Shown here: in pieces, positions 15,676-24,313 of the stretch
Numbering within the stretch: position 1 is the first letter of the stretch
How the letters are laid out: every line of letters begins with the position of its first letter
Origin: Actinoallomurus liliacearum
GTDB lineage: Bacteria > Actinomycetota > Actinomycetes > Streptosporangiales > Streptosporangiaceae
Reading direction: 5' to 3'
Assembly (NCBI RefSeq): GCF_039542035.1
Contig: NZ_BAABHJ010000002.1
Coordinates: 248,001 to 312,000 of the forward strand
Length of the DNA: 64,000 nucleotides
Made by a program: the position numbers and the translations under genes
Notes under the pieces: model-generated
What the model was told of the DNA's origin: nothing
Databases searched by the model: none
Seen by the model: only the letters and a program-made list of their open reading frames with translations

Positions 15676-16825
15676 TCAGGGGCCGAGCATGAAGGTGGTG
15701 CCGGACTCGTTGACGGTGGTGGGCCGCAGTGGCCGCCAGCCTTCGATGAGCTTGGCGAGTTCGGCCTCGACGTCGACGGTGATGAAGCCGAAGAAGTTGA
15801 TGTTCTCGCGGTGGCCGGGGGCGATGAACGACAGCAGCTCGTCGGGGACCTCGCGGTCCTGGGCGCGCAGCTCGGCGATCGCGAGGCCCGCCCTGGAAAT
15901 CGATCGCCTCCAGGACCTGCGGTGTGAACTTACGCAAGTAGGAGTAGGACGCCTCCAGCGTCGCCAGGCGCCCATGGTCGCGGGGCAGCGGCTTCCAGTT
16001 CACCGACGCGATCTCGCGGAGTTTGTCCATCCCTATCCGCTCGCGCAGCAGCCCGCCCACGTCCTCATCGGCGACGGCGGGGTCGACCAGCACCGGCAGC
16101 ATCGACAGATCCAGCAGGTGAGCGTCCATCCCACGCAGATACGTCAGCTTCTCGATCGCCAGCTTCACCGCCGCCGACGTCGCCTCCACCGCCGGGGTCG
16201 TCAACCACATCAGCCGTGTCATTCCCAGCACCGGGTCGTACACCAGCAGCCGGTCCAGATCCGCCCGCATCTGCCCGGTCAAGAGATGCTCGACCTTCTC
16301 CGAGGTCAGCGACCCCGCCCCGCCCCGGGCCGCCCCGACCAACTCCATCAACGTGACCACGCCCGGCCGGACCACCTTCGCGCTGATCAGGTGCTCAGTG
16401 GCCTGCTGGAACAGCAACGACGGGGTGTCATGCTCCATCGCCCGGTCCAGCAGGAACTGCTCCAACTCCTTCATCTCCTGACCACCGGGCGTCGTGGTCT
16501 TCCACTTCAGGTACCGCATGACCAGCTTCAGATGATCACTGCGGGTCTGCGGGCGCTTGCGGGTGCTCTGCACGTAGTACTGCAACGCCCCCGGGAACAC
16601 CACCAGCTGCGACGCCAGACGCTGCAACGCCGCCCGCGGCACCCCAAGCAGATCGTCCGGAACGAACCCCAGCCATGGCAAGCTGCACAGCTGAACGGCC
16701 AGCCCCAGCCGCGCCTCCGCACCGCGCCCCGGAGCGTCCAGGAACGCCTGCTCCCGCGACGTCAAAGTGAAGTACTTGATCAGCTCCTCTCTCCCGATGT
16801 CGGGGAACGACCGAAGCCGCTCCAC
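15676..16825 (-). pseudogene. Tn3-family transposase remnant with internal deletion
   Basis: The 5' portion encodes about 300 residues of the Tn3 transposase N-terminal DUF4158 region: RSFPDIGREELIKYFTL, EARLGLAVQLCSLPWLGFVP and HLKLVMRYLKWK. Near 15900 the frame shifts, and the other frame supplies LAIAELRAQDREVPDELLSF and GHRENINFFGFITV to a stop at 15676. The central DDE catalytic domain of about 500 residues is missing, so the element is dead. Its 5' end abuts a truncated reductase gene, indicating that the transposon inserted into that gene. Confidence 0.8.
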
Positions 16826-17139
16826 TTTTCGTCGTCAGCCATCGGCCGGCACCACCCGAGGCGACGTCCGCGCAGCGATTCGCCACCTCGATCGAGGAAG
16901 CGGTCGCCGCCGCTCGCACGGCGGCGGGGGACCTCGACGTCACCCTGATGGGTGGCGGGGTAATCACCGCCGCCCTGGCCGCGGGACTGGTCGACGAGAT
17001 CACCGTCCACCAGGTGCCGGTGCTGCTCGGCGGCGGTCGACGGCTCTTCCAGGAACTGCCCGCCCACGTGCGGCTCAGCCTCGTCAAGGCCGTGCCGGCG
17101 CCTGGGGTGACACACCTGCACTACCGGCTGGAGCGATAA
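16819..17139 (+). pseudogene. dihydrofolate reductase/RibD-like protein, 5' truncated
   Basis: One frame is open from the transposase boundary to TAA 17137-17139 and encodes the last about 105 residues of the family: PLFVVSHRPAPPE, IEEAVAAARTAAGDLDVTLM, GGGVITAALAAGLVDEITVHQ, PVLLGGGRRLFQELP and APGVTHLHYRLER. The N-terminal 80-90 residues with the cofactor site are gone, replaced by the Tn3-type sequence. A short product from ATG 16948 is possible but would not be an enzyme. Compare the intact relative at 34465-35022. Confidence 0.8.
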
Positions 17140-17224
17140 CGCCGAAGTGATCTGCCTCACGCCTGTCACAACGGTCGATTGCGCGGTGTCTTGTGGCCGA
17201 CCCCCTGGAAACGGAGGAGACATC

Positions 17225-18424
17225 ATGGCTGAGAACACCGAGGTCGTCGTGGTCGGTGGCGGATACGCCGGCGTCATGGCGGCCAATCGCCTGACGCAGC
17301 GCGACGGCGTGGCGGTGACGCTGATCAACCCGCGCCCGACCTTCGTCGAGCGGATCCGCCTGCACCAACTGGTGGGCGGATCCGACGACGCGGTCGTCGA
17401 CTACCGGAAGGTCCTGGCAGACGGGGTCCGGCTGGTGGTCGACACCGTGACCCGGATCGACGCGGCCGGGCGCGGCGTGACCCTGGCGACCGGCGGCACG
17501 GTGGGCTACGACTATCTGATCTACGCGGTGGGCAGCGGGAGCGCCGACCCGCAGGTGCCCGGAGCGGCCGAGTTCGCCCATCCGATCGCCGCACTGGAGG
17601 AGGCGCAGCGGCTGCGGCCGATCCTCGAGTCCGCGCCCGCGACGGCCGCGGTGACGGTCGTCGGAGCCGGTCCGGCCGGCATCGAGACCGCCGCCGAGCT
17701 GGCGGAGCAGAACCGCCGAGTGACCCTGGTGTGCGGCGGGGCGCTCGGCCCGTACCTGCATCCACGCGGCCGGCGCTCGGTCGCCAAGTGGCTGGCCAGG
17801 CTCGGGGTGACCGTGCTCGACGGCCCCGGCACGAAGGTGACGGCCGTGACGCGCGACGTCGTGCGGCTCGGCGACGGCCGCGCGGTGCCGAGCGAGGTGA
17901 CCATCTGGACCGCCGGGTTCGGCGTGCCGGACCTGGCCGCGCGCAGCGGGCTGAGCACCGACGCCCTGGGCCGCCTGCGCACCGACGAGACGTTGACCAG
18001 CGTGGACGACGCGCGCGTCGTCGCGGCCGGGGATTCGGCGGCACCGTCGGACCTGCCGTTCCGGATGGGCTGCCAGTCCGCGGTTCAGCTGGGCCCGCAG
18101 ACAGCCGAGACGGTGCTCAGCCGGATGGCGGGTGAGCGGCCCGCGCCCGTCAGCGTGGGGTTCGCCGGCCAGTGCATCAGCCTGGGGCGTCGCGCGGGCA
18201 TCTTCCAGTTCTCCCGCCGGAACGACACCGCGATACGGTTCTACCTCGGCGGCCGGCCGGGTGCGAAGCTCAAGGAGTTCGTGTGCCGGAGCACCGTCTG
18301 GCAGCTGGGGTACGAGGCGCGCAAGCCCGGTGCGCGCACCTGGTGGGCCAAGGATGGCAAGCGCCAGGGACTGCTGCAGGCCGAGCGCGCCGAGGCGCCG
18401 ATCACCGCTGGAAGGGCGGCCTAG
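17225..18424 (+). CDS. NAD(P)/FAD-dependent oxidoreductase (NDH-2-like), ECF41-associated
   Basis: 399 residues. Two dinucleotide-binding folds: VVVVGGGYAGVMAANRL at the N terminus for FAD and VTVVGAGPAGIETAAEL at about 145 for NAD(P)H, with the LIYAVGSG and VVAAGDSAAP motifs of type-II NADH dehydrogenases/AIF-like proteins. No C-terminal membrane anchor is obvious. It precedes the ECF41 sigma factor by only two bases. Oxidoreductases are one of the standard partner classes of ECF41 sigma factors, so joint function is likely, although the redox substrate is unknown. The leader contains a good GGAGGA Shine-Dalgarno. Confidence 0.9.
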   Translation: MAENTEVVVVGGGYAGVMAANRLTQRDGVAVTLINPRPTFVERIRLHQLVGGSDDAVVDYRKVLADGVRLVVDTVTRIDAAGRGVTLATGGTVGYDYLIYAVGSGSADPQVPGAAEFAHPIAALEEAQRLRPILESAPATAAVTVVGAGPAGIETAAELAEQNRRVTLVCGGALGPYLHPRGRRSVAKWLARLGVTVLDGPGTKVTAVTRDVVRLGDGRAVPSEVTIWTAGFGVPDLAARSGLSTDALGRLRTDETLTSVDDARVVAAGDSAAPSDLPFRMGCQSAVQLGPQTAETVLSRMAGERPAPVSVGFAGQCISLGRRAGIFQFSRRNDTAIRFYLGGRPGAKLKEFVCRSTVWQLGYEARKPGARTWWAKDGKRQGLLQAERAEAPITAGRAA

Positions 18425-18426
18425 AT

Positions 18427-19323
18427 ATGGACGACCAGGCCACCAACGCGGCGACCGACGCCTTCGTCGCCCACCGCAACCTGCTCTTCACCGTCGCGTA
18501 CGAGATGCTCGGCTCGGCGGCCGACGCGGAGGACGTCCTTCAGGAGGTCTGGCTGCGGTGGGTCAAGGTCGACCTGGCGCAGGTGCACGACGAGCGCGCC
18601 TACCTGGTCCGGATCACCACCCGGCAGTCGCTCAACCGGCTGCGCACCATGAAGCGCCGCAAGGAGGCGTACGTCGGCTCGTGGCTGCCCGAGCCCCTGC
18701 TCACCGCCCCGGACGTGGCCGAGGACGTCGAGCTCGCCGAGAGCATGTCGATGGCGCTGATGCTCGTCCTCGAGACGCTCTCGCCGACCGAGCGTGCGGT
18801 CTTCGTGCTGCGCGAGGCCTTCGACCTCGGCTACGACGAGATCGCGGCCGCCGTCGGCAAGAGCCCCGCGGCCGTGCGCCAGATCGCCCACCGCGCCCGT
18901 GGGCACGTCGATGCCCGCCGCCCTCGCGAGGCGGTCTCCCCGGGCCAGGCCCGGGCGGCTCTGGAGTCGTTCCAGCGCGCGCTCGAGACCGGGGACCCAC
19001 AGGGCCTCCTCGACGTGCTCGCCCCGGACATCGTGCTCGTGAGCGACGGCGGCGGCGTCAAGCAGGCCGCGCTGCGGCCGATCACCGGCGCCGACAAGAT
19101 CGTCCGCTACATGCTCGGCGGCATAGGCAAGGCCGACGTCGCGCTCACCGTCGACCCCACCGTGGTCAACGGCAGCCCGGCGCTCCTCCTCCGCGTGGAC
19201 GGCGAGATCGACGGCGTCATGGCGGTCCGCGTCGAGGACGCCCGCATCACCGGCCTGTACTACGTCCGCAACCCGCAGAAGCTGACCCACCTCGAATCCG
19301 AGACGCCGCTCACCCTGCGATGA
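18427..19323 (+). CDS. sigJ: ECF41-type RNA polymerase sigma factor with SnoaL-like C-terminal domain
   Basis: 298 residues. Sigma region 2 (FVAHRNLLFTVAYEMLGSAADAEDVLQEVWLRW), region 4 (LSPTERAVFVLREAFDLGYDEIAAAVGKSPAAVRQIAHRAR), then a fused NTF2/SnoaL-like domain from about residue 180 ending with YYVRNPQKLTHL. The NPxKL motif near the C terminus is diagnostic of ECF41 factors, where the extension takes the place of an anti-sigma factor by modulating activity in cis. It is co-transcribed with the FAD oxidoreductase. ATG 18427 is two bases after the previous stop. Convergent with the tetR gene. Confidence 0.93.
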   Translation: MDDQATNAATDAFVAHRNLLFTVAYEMLGSAADAEDVLQEVWLRWVKVDLAQVHDERAYLVRITTRQSLNRLRTMKRRKEAYVGSWLPEPLLTAPDVAEDVELAESMSMALMLVLETLSPTERAVFVLREAFDLGYDEIAAAVGKSPAAVRQIAHRARGHVDARRPREAVSPGQARAALESFQRALETGDPQGLLDVLAPDIVLVSDGGGVKQAALRPITGADKIVRYMLGGIGKADVALTVDPTVVNGSPALLLRVDGEIDGVMAVRVEDARITGLYYVRNPQKLTHLESETPLTLR

Positions 19324-19360
19324 GACACCGGTGCCCTCGCGCCCGCCGGGCGGGACGAGG

Positions 19361-19960
19361 TCAGGCCAGGAGCGCGGCGACCGCGTCGACGACCACCTGC
19401 CGCCGGGTCGCGGACGAGTGGCCGGCGACGACCGCGTCGAACTCGGGCACGTTGGAGCTCCAGAAGCCGGACAGGTGGATGACCAGCCCGAGCAGCACGT
19501 CCGCCGGGAAACGCGTCGGCAGCACTCCCCTGGCCTGCGCGTCGGCGACCGCCTTGAGCTTGGCCTCGTTGCTCGCCACCACGACGGTGAGCAGGTCGCC
19601 GGTGCCGGCCCGCTCCAGCCGGTACCAGGCGGCGATCCGCTGCACCCACGGGCGCCGCTCGTAGGAGTCGAACAGCTTGCCGGCGTACTCGGGGAGGTTC
19701 TCCGCGTCGATCGGCACCGCGTCGACCGTCTCCCGGCACATGGCGTCGAAGACGGCGTCGAAGAGCCCGTCCTTGCTGCCGAAGTAGTGGTAGATCTGCG
19801 CCTTGTTGCTCCGGGCGGCGGCCGCGATCCGCTCGACCCGTCCGCCCGCGATGCCGTAGGCGGCGAACTCCTCCCGCGCCGCCTCCAGCAGCCGTCTCCG
19901 GGTGGCCTCCGCGTCTCTGCTCCCCACGAGCACCATCGTAACTGAACGTTTAGTTGACAT
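19361..19960 (-). CDS. TetR family transcriptional regulator
   Basis: 199 residues with HTH ATRRRLLEAAREEFAAYGIAGGRVERIAAAARSNKAQIYHYFGSKDGLF at residues 18-66 and a TetR_C ligand domain. The start could be ATG 19960 or ATG 19936; the longer form reads through a palindrome (19940-19955) and neither has a clear Shine-Dalgarno. A minus-strand TATACT (19979-19974) a few bases upstream would make the longer form nearly leaderless. Divergent from an SDR gene; the promoter-embedded palindromes imply that it represses that gene and itself. Confidence 0.92.
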   Translation of the reverse strand: MSTKRSVTMVLVGSRDAEATRRRLLEAAREEFAAYGIAGGRVERIAAAARSNKAQIYHYFGSKDGLFDAVFDAMCRETVDAVPIDAENLPEYAGKLFDSYERRPWVQRIAAWYRLERAGTGDLLTVVVASNEAKLKAVADAQARGVLPTRFPADVLLGLVIHLSGFWSSNVPEFDAVVAGHSSATRRQVVVDAVAALLA

Positions 19961-20008
19961 GCGAGCCGAAGCGAGTATAACTGTAACTAATCAACCGGTT
20001 AGTTAGTT
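19940..20008 (+). promoter_or_regulatory. strong sigma-70 promoter flanked by TetR palindromes
   Basis: Rightward -35 TTGACA (19954-19959) and -10 TATAAC (19976-19981) with a 16-base spacer, close to consensus. Upstream lies the palindrome aactgaacgtttagtt (19940-19955, 7 of 8 pairs). Downstream a 24-base palindrome at 19985-20008 pairs at 11 of 12 positions around ccgg. Both share aact/agtt ends. They fit repressor sites controlling the SDR gene at 20025 and tetR. Confidence 0.75.
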
Positions 20009-20024
20009 CGCCTCTGGAGTTCTC

Positions 20025-20903
20025 ATGTCCTCGTCCTCTTCTCTGGTCTTCCTCGTCAGCGGGGCCTCCCGAGGCCTCGGCCGCGAGATCGTACGCGCCG
20101 CCCTCACCGCCGGGCACCGGGTCGTCGCCGGGGCCCGCCAGGCGTCCGCGCTGGACGACCTCGCCGCCGAGCACGGCGAGCGCCTCACCGTGGTCCCCCT
20201 CGACGTCACCGACGACCAGGCCGCCGAGGCCGCGGTGGCCACCGCGGTCGACCGGTACGGCCGGCTCGACGTCCTGGTCAACAACGCCGGCTACGCCAAC
20301 GTCGCCTCGATCGAGGACGCCGACTTCGACGACTTCCGCGCGCAGGTGGACACCAACCTGTTCGGCGTCGTCCGGCTGACCCGCGCCGCACTGCCGGTGA
20401 TGCGCGCGCAGCGAGCCGGACGGATCATCCAGGTCTCATCGGTCGGCGGCCGGCTCGCCACCCCGGGCCTGGGCGCCTACCAGACCGCCAAGTGGGCCGT
20501 CGGCGGCTTCTCGTCGGTGCTCGCCGGCGAGGTCGCCCCGCTCGGCATCAAGGTGACGGTCCTGGAACCGGGCGGCATGCGCACCGACTGGTCCGGATCG
20601 TCGATGCGGATCGACCCGATCCGTCCCGAGTATGCCGAGACCGTGGGCCGCATGGCCGCCAGGCACAGTGACGGACAGGTCACCATGGCCAGCGATCCCG
20701 TCAAGGTGGCCCGGCTCGTGCTCGAGGTCGTCGCGATGGAGGAGCCGCCGCTGCGCCTGCTCGTCGGCCCGGACGCCTACACCTATGCCACCCAGGCCGG
20801 CCGGGCCCTGCTGGCCGAGGACGAGCGCTGGCGTCACCTGAGCGAGTCGACGACCGCCGACGACGCCACGGCACAGCACCTGGACCCCCTCGGCCATCAC
20901 TAG
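20025..20903 (+). CDS. SDR family oxidoreductase, target of adjacent TetR
   Basis: 292 residues. Cofactor loop VSGASRGLGREIV, LDVTD, VNNAGYANV, IIQVSSVGGRLATPGLGAYQTAKWAVGGFS (Ser-Tyr-Lys active site) and LEPGGMRTDW. The length and the extended C-terminal tail match the actinomycete oxidoreductases commonly paired with TetR. The substrate is unknown; regulation by a small aromatic or lipophilic ligand through TetR is likely. Shine-Dalgarno GGAG precedes ATG 20025. A 15-bp terminator hairpin follows the stop. Confidence 0.92.
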   Translation: MSSSSSLVFLVSGASRGLGREIVRAALTAGHRVVAGARQASALDDLAAEHGERLTVVPLDVTDDQAAEAAVATAVDRYGRLDVLVNNAGYANVASIEDADFDDFRAQVDTNLFGVVRLTRAALPVMRAQRAGRIIQVSSVGGRLATPGLGAYQTAKWAVGGFSSVLAGEVAPLGIKVTVLEPGGMRTDWSGSSMRIDPIRPEYAETVGRMAARHSDGQVTMASDPVKVARLVLEVVAMEEPPLRLLVGPDAYTYATQAGRALLAEDERWRHLSESTTADDATAQHLDPLGHH

Positions 20904-20910
20904 ACGCCGG

Positions 20911-20978
20911 GACCACGGACGAAGGGCGGCACCTCCCCGGGACCTCGACAAGGGCCCCGGGGGCCTTCGTCCGTGGTC
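20911..20978. terminator. bidirectional hairpin between SDR and PucR genes
   Basis: Perfect 15-bp arms gaccacggacgaagg (20911-20925) and ccttcgtccgtggtc (20964-20978) flank a 38-base GC-rich loop that can itself fold. It sits eight bases after the SDR stop and touches the PucR stop codon at 20977-20979, so it can end both convergent transcripts. Confidence 0.8.
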
Positions 20979-22101
20979 AGAAGCCGTGGCCGCCGAGCCA
21001 GGCGTGCAGCGCCCACCGCCACCGCAACGCGTCGGAGAGGGCCTCCCCGGGCGGGACCGGATCGGCGAAGCCCGTCAGCGCCGTCAGGCGGCGCAGCCGG
21101 TGCTTGACCGTGTTCGGATGCACGTGCAACGCGGCGGCGGTCTGGTCGGCGCGGCCACCGTGGTCCAGATAGACCACGGCCGTCTCGGCCAGCAGCCGGT
21201 GAAACTCGTCGCCCGCGTCCAGGCCGGCCAGCCGCTCCCGGGCCAGCAGTTCCCCCAACGCCGGATGGGCGTCCAGCGCCACCGGAATGGCCAGCGCCGT
21301 CAGCTCCCACAGCCCCGCCAGCCCCCGCCGGCGCGCCGAGGCCAGCGCGGTCCGGCTCAGCCGGTAGACCTCGGCCAGTTCCTCGGGCCGTACCGCCGGG
21401 CCGGCCACCACGAGCGTCGCGGCATCCGCCGGAAGCCGCGTCGTCACGGCGCACAGCCGCCCGTCCACCAGCCCCGACACCCCGTCGGCCAGGCACAGGG
21501 CCGCTTCGACACGCCGCGCCTCCCGCGGATCGCCGACGTCGGTCACCAGACAGTGATGGCGCCGCCGCGCGTCCAGGCCCGCGTCGGCGGCGCACGACAC
21601 CGGGCCACCGCCCAGCAGGTCCCGCAGCGCCTGCACGCGGGCGGCGTGCGCGGAGTTCGCCAGGCTCAGCTCCGTCTCCCGGAACGCGTGGACCAGCCGG
21701 TTCTGCAGCCCGTTCGCGTACGCGTCGAGCTCCATCAGCTCCTCGATCAGCCCGTCGAGGGACACCCCCGCCGACCGGGCCTCGTTCAGCAGCCGCGTCA
21801 TCACGTGCGAGCGCGCCGCCTGGAACCCGTCCAGCAGCGCCGCCAGCGGCACGCCCTGCAACGCCCGGTCGGTGGCCAGCCGGTCCGCGACCCGCGCGTC
21901 GTCCTCGTTCAGCCCCGACTCGTCGATGAACGCCGCGGACACCACCGCCAGCAGCGCCGCGATGTGCCGCCGGACCTCCTGCACCGGCAGCGCCGCGATC
22001 GGCGGGGACTGCGCGCGGGCCGCCTCGACGACCGCCTCGAGCGTCCGCGGGTCGGCGCGCATCTTCTCCATGAGGCGGCGCAGCACGGCGCGTTCGGTCA
22101 T
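20977..22101 (-). CDS. PucR-type transcriptional regulator
   Basis: 374 residues. The C-terminal PucR helix-turn-helix (ETAVVYLDHGGRADQTAAALHVHPNTVKHRLRRLTALTGF) is clear. The middle carries a CdaR/GGDEF-like segment, and the N terminus (MTERAVLRRLMEKMRADPRTLEAVVEAARAQSPPI) resembles the RsbT co-antagonist-like helical region found in this family. These are DNA-binding regulators of catabolic genes; the target is not evident. The start is preceded by a GGGAG Shine-Dalgarno. Only 18 bases upstream is a perfect 15-bp hairpin following the yncE-like gene, so expression may depend on readthrough. Confidence 0.88.
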   Translation of the reverse strand: MTERAVLRRLMEKMRADPRTLEAVVEAARAQSPPIAALPVQEVRRHIAALLAVVSAAFIDESGLNEDDARVADRLATDRALQGVPLAALLDGFQAARSHVMTRLLNEARSAGVSLDGLIEELMELDAYANGLQNRLVHAFRETELSLANSAHAARVQALRDLLGGGPVSCAADAGLDARRRHHCLVTDVGDPREARRVEAALCLADGVSGLVDGRLCAVTTRLPADAATLVVAGPAVRPEELAEVYRLSRTALASARRRGLAGLWELTALAIPVALDAHPALGELLARERLAGLDAGDEFHRLLAETAVVYLDHGGRADQTAAALHVHPNTVKHRLRRLTALTGFADPVPPGEALSDALRWRWALHAWLGGHGF

Positions 22102-22118
22102 CTCGTCTCCCGGTACGG

Positions 22119-22158
22119 CACTGGGCGTCACGGTGCGGATCTTCCGTGACGCCCAGTG
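22119..22158 (-). terminator. 15-bp perfect hairpin between yncE-like and PucR genes
   Basis: Arms cactgggcgtcacgg (22119-22133) and ccgtgacgcccagtg (22144-22158) enclose a ten-base loop. It starts eight bases after the beta-propeller stop and ends 18 bases before the PucR start on the same strand. Acts as terminator or attenuator. Confidence 0.8.
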
Positions 22159-22166
22159 TGGACCGC

Positions 22167-23360
22167 TCAGCCCGCCGGCGTGAGGGCCGCGATCGCCTCC
22201 GGGGCCGCCTGTCCGATCCGCTCCCGCTGCGGGAACACCCCGACGGGCACCCGGGCGACCTCCGTCGCCGTCGCGTAGTCGACCACCGACACGGCGTTCG
22301 CCTTGCTCAGCGACACGAAGCAGCGCGTACCGTCGACGCTGGTGGTCCCCCAGTACGGCAGGCTGTCCGTCGGGTAGTTCACGAAGCCCTTCGTGGACAG
22401 GTCCGCGGTGTTCACGATCGCGGTGTAGTCGTCGATCGTCCCGACGTCGCACAGCTTGGAAGCGTCCCCGGACAGCGCCAGGCCGTGGTGCGCGGAGTTC
22501 TGCGGGTAGTCGTCCGGCTTCAGCGCCTGGCCGTGCGCGCTGTACGGCATCGTGACCGTCGAGACGATCTTCGACTGCGCCAGGTCGTACTTGACGAAGC
22601 CGTTGAGGTAGGACTGCTGGGCGTAGAAGGTGTTGCCGTCCGGCGCGATGAGGTTGGGCCGGATGCCGTGCGGGAGGTTCCACGTCTTCACGACCTGGAG
22701 CGTCGCCGCGTCGACCTTCGTCAGCCGGAAGCTGCCCTTGAGCAGTTCCAGCGACTGCGGCAGCGACGTCACCCCGATGCTGGAGTTGTAGATGTACTTC
22801 CCGTCGGCCGTGTAGTCGTTCTGATGCGGGTACGTCCCAGTGGCGAACTTGCCGACCACCGCCCCGGTCGCGGGGTCCAGCACCTCGGCCACCTGCGCCG
22901 TCGTCGCCGAGATGACGTACCTCCTGCCGTCCGGGGACAGCGCCGCGTGGTCGGCGTGGAAGCCGTCCAGCCGGGTGTGCCACAGCTGCCGCCCCGACAC
23001 CAGATCGAAGGCGGCGGCGTCGTCGAGGTTGCCGCGCGAGACGTACAGCGTCCTGCCGTCCGGGGACAACTGCACGTCGTCGACGAACCGGTCCCCGCCC
23101 TCGATCTGCTTGACCGTCTCGTACCCGGCCCGCTGGATCGGGTCCATCTCGTTCAGCCGCTGCTGCAGGTCCCCGATCACGTTGAACGACCCGAGATTCT
23201 GGTACGTGTGCCCGTCGATGAAGCTGACGCTGCCGGACTGACTGTTGCCGACCAACAACACGTCGCGCAGCCCGGCCGCACCGGCCGGCCTCATCGGAAC
23301 GGACAGCACCGCGGCCGTCGCCGCGCAGACCATCAGGGTTTTGAGTCTCCTGCCGGACAT
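22167..23360 (-). CDS. secreted YVTN/YncE-like beta-propeller protein
   Basis: 397 residues. The N terminus MSGRRLKTLMVCAATAAVLSVPMRPAGAAG is a signal peptide with an AGA-A type cleavage site. The rest consists of repeating blades with motifs such as VQLSPDGRTLYVSRGN, AALSPDGRRYVIS, YTADGKYIYNS and LIAPDGNTFYAQQ, typical of seven-bladed YncE/lactonase-like propellers. No catalytic residues can be named; similar secreted propellers bind DNA, quinone cofactors or other ligands. It is followed by a strong hairpin and the PucR-like gene. Confidence 0.85.
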   Translation of the reverse strand: MSGRRLKTLMVCAATAAVLSVPMRPAGAAGLRDVLLVGNSQSGSVSFIDGHTYQNLGSFNVIGDLQQRLNEMDPIQRAGYETVKQIEGGDRFVDDVQLSPDGRTLYVSRGNLDDAAAFDLVSGRQLWHTRLDGFHADHAALSPDGRRYVISATTAQVAEVLDPATGAVVGKFATGTYPHQNDYTADGKYIYNSSIGVTSLPQSLELLKGSFRLTKVDAATLQVVKTWNLPHGIRPNLIAPDGNTFYAQQSYLNGFVKYDLAQSKIVSTVTMPYSAHGQALKPDDYPQNSAHHGLALSGDASKLCDVGTIDDYTAIVNTADLSTKGFVNYPTDSLPYWGTTSVDGTRCFVSLSKANAVSVVDYATATEVARVPVGVFPQRERIGQAAPEAIAALTPAG

Positions 23361-23487
23361 CTCGTCTCCTCACGAACCGCCGTCGCCCGAAACGGGATCG
23401 CGCCTAAGTCTGAGTACGGGACGCGCCGCCGCACAGATCGCCGCCGCCAACGTCACAAGGCTCCGATGTCGCCCACCGACAACCGGC

Positions 23488-24201
23488 TCACCTACCGGCG
23501 AACTCCGCCCACACGACCGTACGGTCGCCGTCCTCCCGGTAACCCCAGCGCCGGGCCAGCGCGTCGACGATCCGCATCCCACGCCCGCCCTCACCGCCCT
23601 CCTCGTCCCGGAGGCGCGGCCGCGCGCCACCGGCGCCGTCGTCGGTGACCTCCAGCCGGTACGCACCGCGGTCGGCGATGAGCGCGACCGTCACCCGTCC
23701 TCCGGGGCGACCCGACGCGGTGTGCGTCACGGCGTTGCACACCGTCTCGCTCCCCACCATGACCAGGTCGTCCATCACCGGATGACCGCAGGGCAGCAGG
23801 TCCCGCAGGAACATGCGCGCGTGCGCGACGGAGCGCCGAAACCCTGGCAGCGTGATCCGCCCGAGCACGACCGGTTCTCCGGTCGCCTCCCCCACCTCGG
23901 TCATGCCGCGACCGCCGCCGCGATCCGCCCGGGCCGCCTCCGGCACCGACGCCGCGTCCAGTTCCGCGCCACGCCAGAGGATCCGCCACCGGTCCGGCCG
24001 CGGCACCGCCAGCACGGCCTCCTTGCGGCCGCCCCGCCCCAGCACCCACAGCACCGCTTCGCCGTGGCCGGGCACGACGAGCAGCGAGGTCACGGGCGCG
24101 CCCCGCAACTCCCACGCCAACCGGACCAGCAGCGCGTACCGCGTCTTCGACACCTGCACTCGACGGCTCCCTTCCCCATGTCGGAGACTTACGGTCACCA
24201 C
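23488..24201 (-). CDS. ATP-binding regulator (HATPase_c anti-sigma type) with N-terminal extension
   Basis: 237 residues. Residues 1-95 are a short domain (SKTRYALLVRLAWELRGAPVTSLLVV, RWRILWRGAELD) seen as a separate small protein beside such ATPases. From about residue 110 a GHKL ATPase follows: VSETVCNAVTHTASG-like N-box (VGSETVCNAVTHTAS), VTDDGAGGA (G1) and GRGMRIVDALARRWGY (G2). This is the SpoIIAB/RsbW-like kinase fold of actinomycete anti-sigma proteins. The two parts share one frame with no stop between them, so a fusion is likely; an internal ATG before MTEVGEATGEP could give the ATPase alone. It is divergent from the DUF5753 regulator, its usual genomic companion. Confidence 0.85.
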   Translation of the reverse strand: MVTVSLRHGEGSRRVQVSKTRYALLVRLAWELRGAPVTSLLVVPGHGEAVLWVLGRGGRKEAVLAVPRPDRWRILWRGAELDAASVPEAARADRGGGRGMTEVGEATGEPVVLGRITLPGFRRSVAHARMFLRDLLPCGHPVMDDLVMVGSETVCNAVTHTASGRPGGRVTVALIADRGAYRLEVTDDGAGGARPRLRDEEGGEGGRGMRIVDALARRWGYREDGDRTVVWAEFAGR

Positions 24202-24313
24202 CGACCGCGGCAGGCCGCAACACCCGCTGACCTGGGCGGAACTTTCGCCGGGCGAACATTCTCCTGGCGGCTATGCGTATACAAGCGGACACGGTGCGTG
24301 ACAGCGTGGGTGG

